A DNA stretch of 64,000 bases from Cinclus cinclus (taxonomy: Eukaryota > Chordata > Aves > Passeriformes > Cinclidae): NCBI RefSeq assembly GCF_963662255.1, contig NC_085047.1, forward strand, positions 9,912,347-9,976,346, in the 5' to 3' direction. A program made the translations under genes and the position numbers. Numbering within the stretch: position 1 is the first letter of the stretch; every line of letters starts with the position of its first letter. This document shows positions 62,365 through 64,000 of this stretch, in pieces. The notes under the pieces were generated by a model, which was not told the DNA's origin, made no database searches, and was given only the letters and a program-made list of their open reading frames with translations.

Positions 62365-64000
62365 GCCTCTAGTGATTCTTTAAATTCTGTCAGGATTCTT
62401 TAATGACAGTAGGCAAAAGAACTGATGTAGGGACAAATATCAGCTCATAATACAGGAAATTGTTTGTTGGAACGCTTTTGTTACTTCTAATCAGAAAAAC
62501 CTCAAAAAGCAAAGAGCAGATAAGTGTTTGGTTTAAAAAAAAAAACAACAAACCCAAGCAACTGGCTATATTCACAGAAGTTAACCACAAAGACAGCACC
62601 TCAGGAAGTCAATAAGCCACAAACACTTAGAAGCTGGGAAGACTGAAAGTGCTTGTCCCATTTTTTTATTTTCCAAAATGCATTGTTTATCTACAATGAG
62701 ACAAAAACAAGGGTCTCTTATGGTGTGACTCAAGCCACACGCTGATTTAAAAAAAAAAAATAAAATTATATATAGTAATGGTTGAGAACTTTCATTAAAT
62801 TGAAATAATAATAATTCACGAAACTCAAAATCTGTAGTAATAAGCTACAAAATAACTTATGTACAGTGTATACAGGAAAATGTGCAAGACCAGGATTAAT
62901 AACTTGCAAGACCAAAGTCATTTAATATACTGGACAACTTGAACAAACTTCTTTTTGAATAACATGCTCCTAACAGCTTACAAAACTTTACAGAACGTAC
63001 TCTGGTTTCCCTGACCAATACCGGTATCCTTCCTTATATAAAATCTGCTTCTTAAATGACTCTCCATTTTTATACTGAATCTCCTTAAAACAGAATTCCT
63101 TGTTACAAACAACATTTGTATCTTTTCCTACAAGCAAAGCAGAAAACATACATCACACCAGCTCATTTAATAATGGCAGTTACATACTTGCATGTGCATA
63201 GACATACATTAAAACAAGTAACAAAAACACTGTATTTTGAAGAGCACAAAAGTTACCTCATGCTGTATTAGCCAAAATCCAGAAATTCTTAGAATCTGCT
63301 TCAACCCTTCGCAGCAAAGATGCACATGAAATAAAGTTCTAAGAGGGCTGTCTCAGTACAGACCCTGCAGCTGATATGATAAAAAGGCAAGAGAAAGGGA
63401 TCAGAGGCAAACAGGCATATTTCTCAACTTTTTGATGCCTGTTAAGCTCATTCCAACAAGATCAAAAATCCTCCAGGAAAAACTCCATAAAGGGTGCTAC
63501 CCATCCCTCTGCACCACCCACCCTTCCCAAACAATAAAAACACAACTCAGCACTCAGAGAGAGACTGACCATGAAAGCAGTTATCCCCACATCTTCCTAC
63601 ATTTCAGTGGACAATCTTCTTGCTCCTGATTAGGCTTGCATTTCTTGTTCCCTTTTTAAACCTTGATCATCCTCACCTGGCCTCTAGCTACAAAGCTAAC
63701 AGGTTGTTTACAGACTAGAAGCAAAACAGGGGTATTCAATTAAAGAATTAAAGAATTTTTTTTCCTGCTAGCTAATCCCAGAGAAGATTAAAATAACCTG
63801 CATCAACCTTTGAAAATAAATTATATACTGGCTCAAGTAGTGGGATCTAGTCCTAAGCAAATGAAAATGAAGTATCAGAAGAACAAAAACTGCACAGGGT
63901 GCCATCACAGCCTATAGTTTGACTGCCACGTCTCTGTGTCCATAGACTGCCAGCTACTGTGAAACTAGTACAAAAGCAAGGACACACCACGGGAGAGTAA
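62365..64000 (-). other. ROBO2 intron at the window end; no gene seen
   Basis: AT-rich intron with short A runs (62534-62544 and 62749-62760). The signal-peptide exon expected upstream of the Ig1 exon was not found here; it presumably lies beyond 64000. Confidence 0.65.

Overview
The window is vertebrate nuclear DNA, almost certainly from a bird. It is AT-rich and CpG-poor and has no operon-like gene packing. Its recognisable interspersed repeats are CR1 LINE fragments of avian type, including the 3' end that finishes in ATTCTATGAT-like repeats. I cannot tell the species or order from the sequence alone.

Only one exon is clearly supported: a minus-strand coding exon at 39036-39362. It encodes the first immunoglobulin domain (Ig1) of the axon-guidance receptor ROBO2, with a strong acceptor and a consensus GTGAGT donor on either side. 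The exon is 327 bp, phase 1 at both ends, and has an intact reading frame. The rest of the window is intron: 39363-64000 lies upstream of this exon in transcript order, and 1-39035 lies downstream. I found neither the upstream exon with the signal peptide nor the next exon (start of Ig2), so both introns run past the window.

Region by region: 1-31 kb is nearly free of recognisable repeats apart from A/T runs, one microsatellite and a 7SL-RNA-derived relic near 17.05 kb. It also contains GC-richer, repeat-free patches that look like candidate regulatory DNA. From 31 to 39 kb there is one deleted CR1, several long A-tracts and a GC-rich patch at 34.6-35.4 kb. From 40 to 55.1 kb, upstream of the exon, there is a cluster of CR1 relics, most in the ROBO2 sense. 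One of these keeps a piece of reverse-transcriptase reading frame interrupted by a hairpin that may be a small DNA-transposon relic. Near 51.8-52.7 kb is a long repeat-free patch rich in homeodomain/POU-like motifs. At 58.2-59.9 kb are two unusually long minus-strand open frames that I cannot identify.

Most other open frames in the window are short and lie in AT-rich, low-complexity or CR1-derived DNA, so I do not treat them as genes. I saw no prokaryotic features, CRISPR arrays, tRNAs or rRNAs. The points most worth checking are the candidate enhancers that share an exact 16-mer on opposite sides of the exon, the 7SL relic, the hairpin inside the CR1 reverse transcriptase, and the unexplained open frames near 59 kb.
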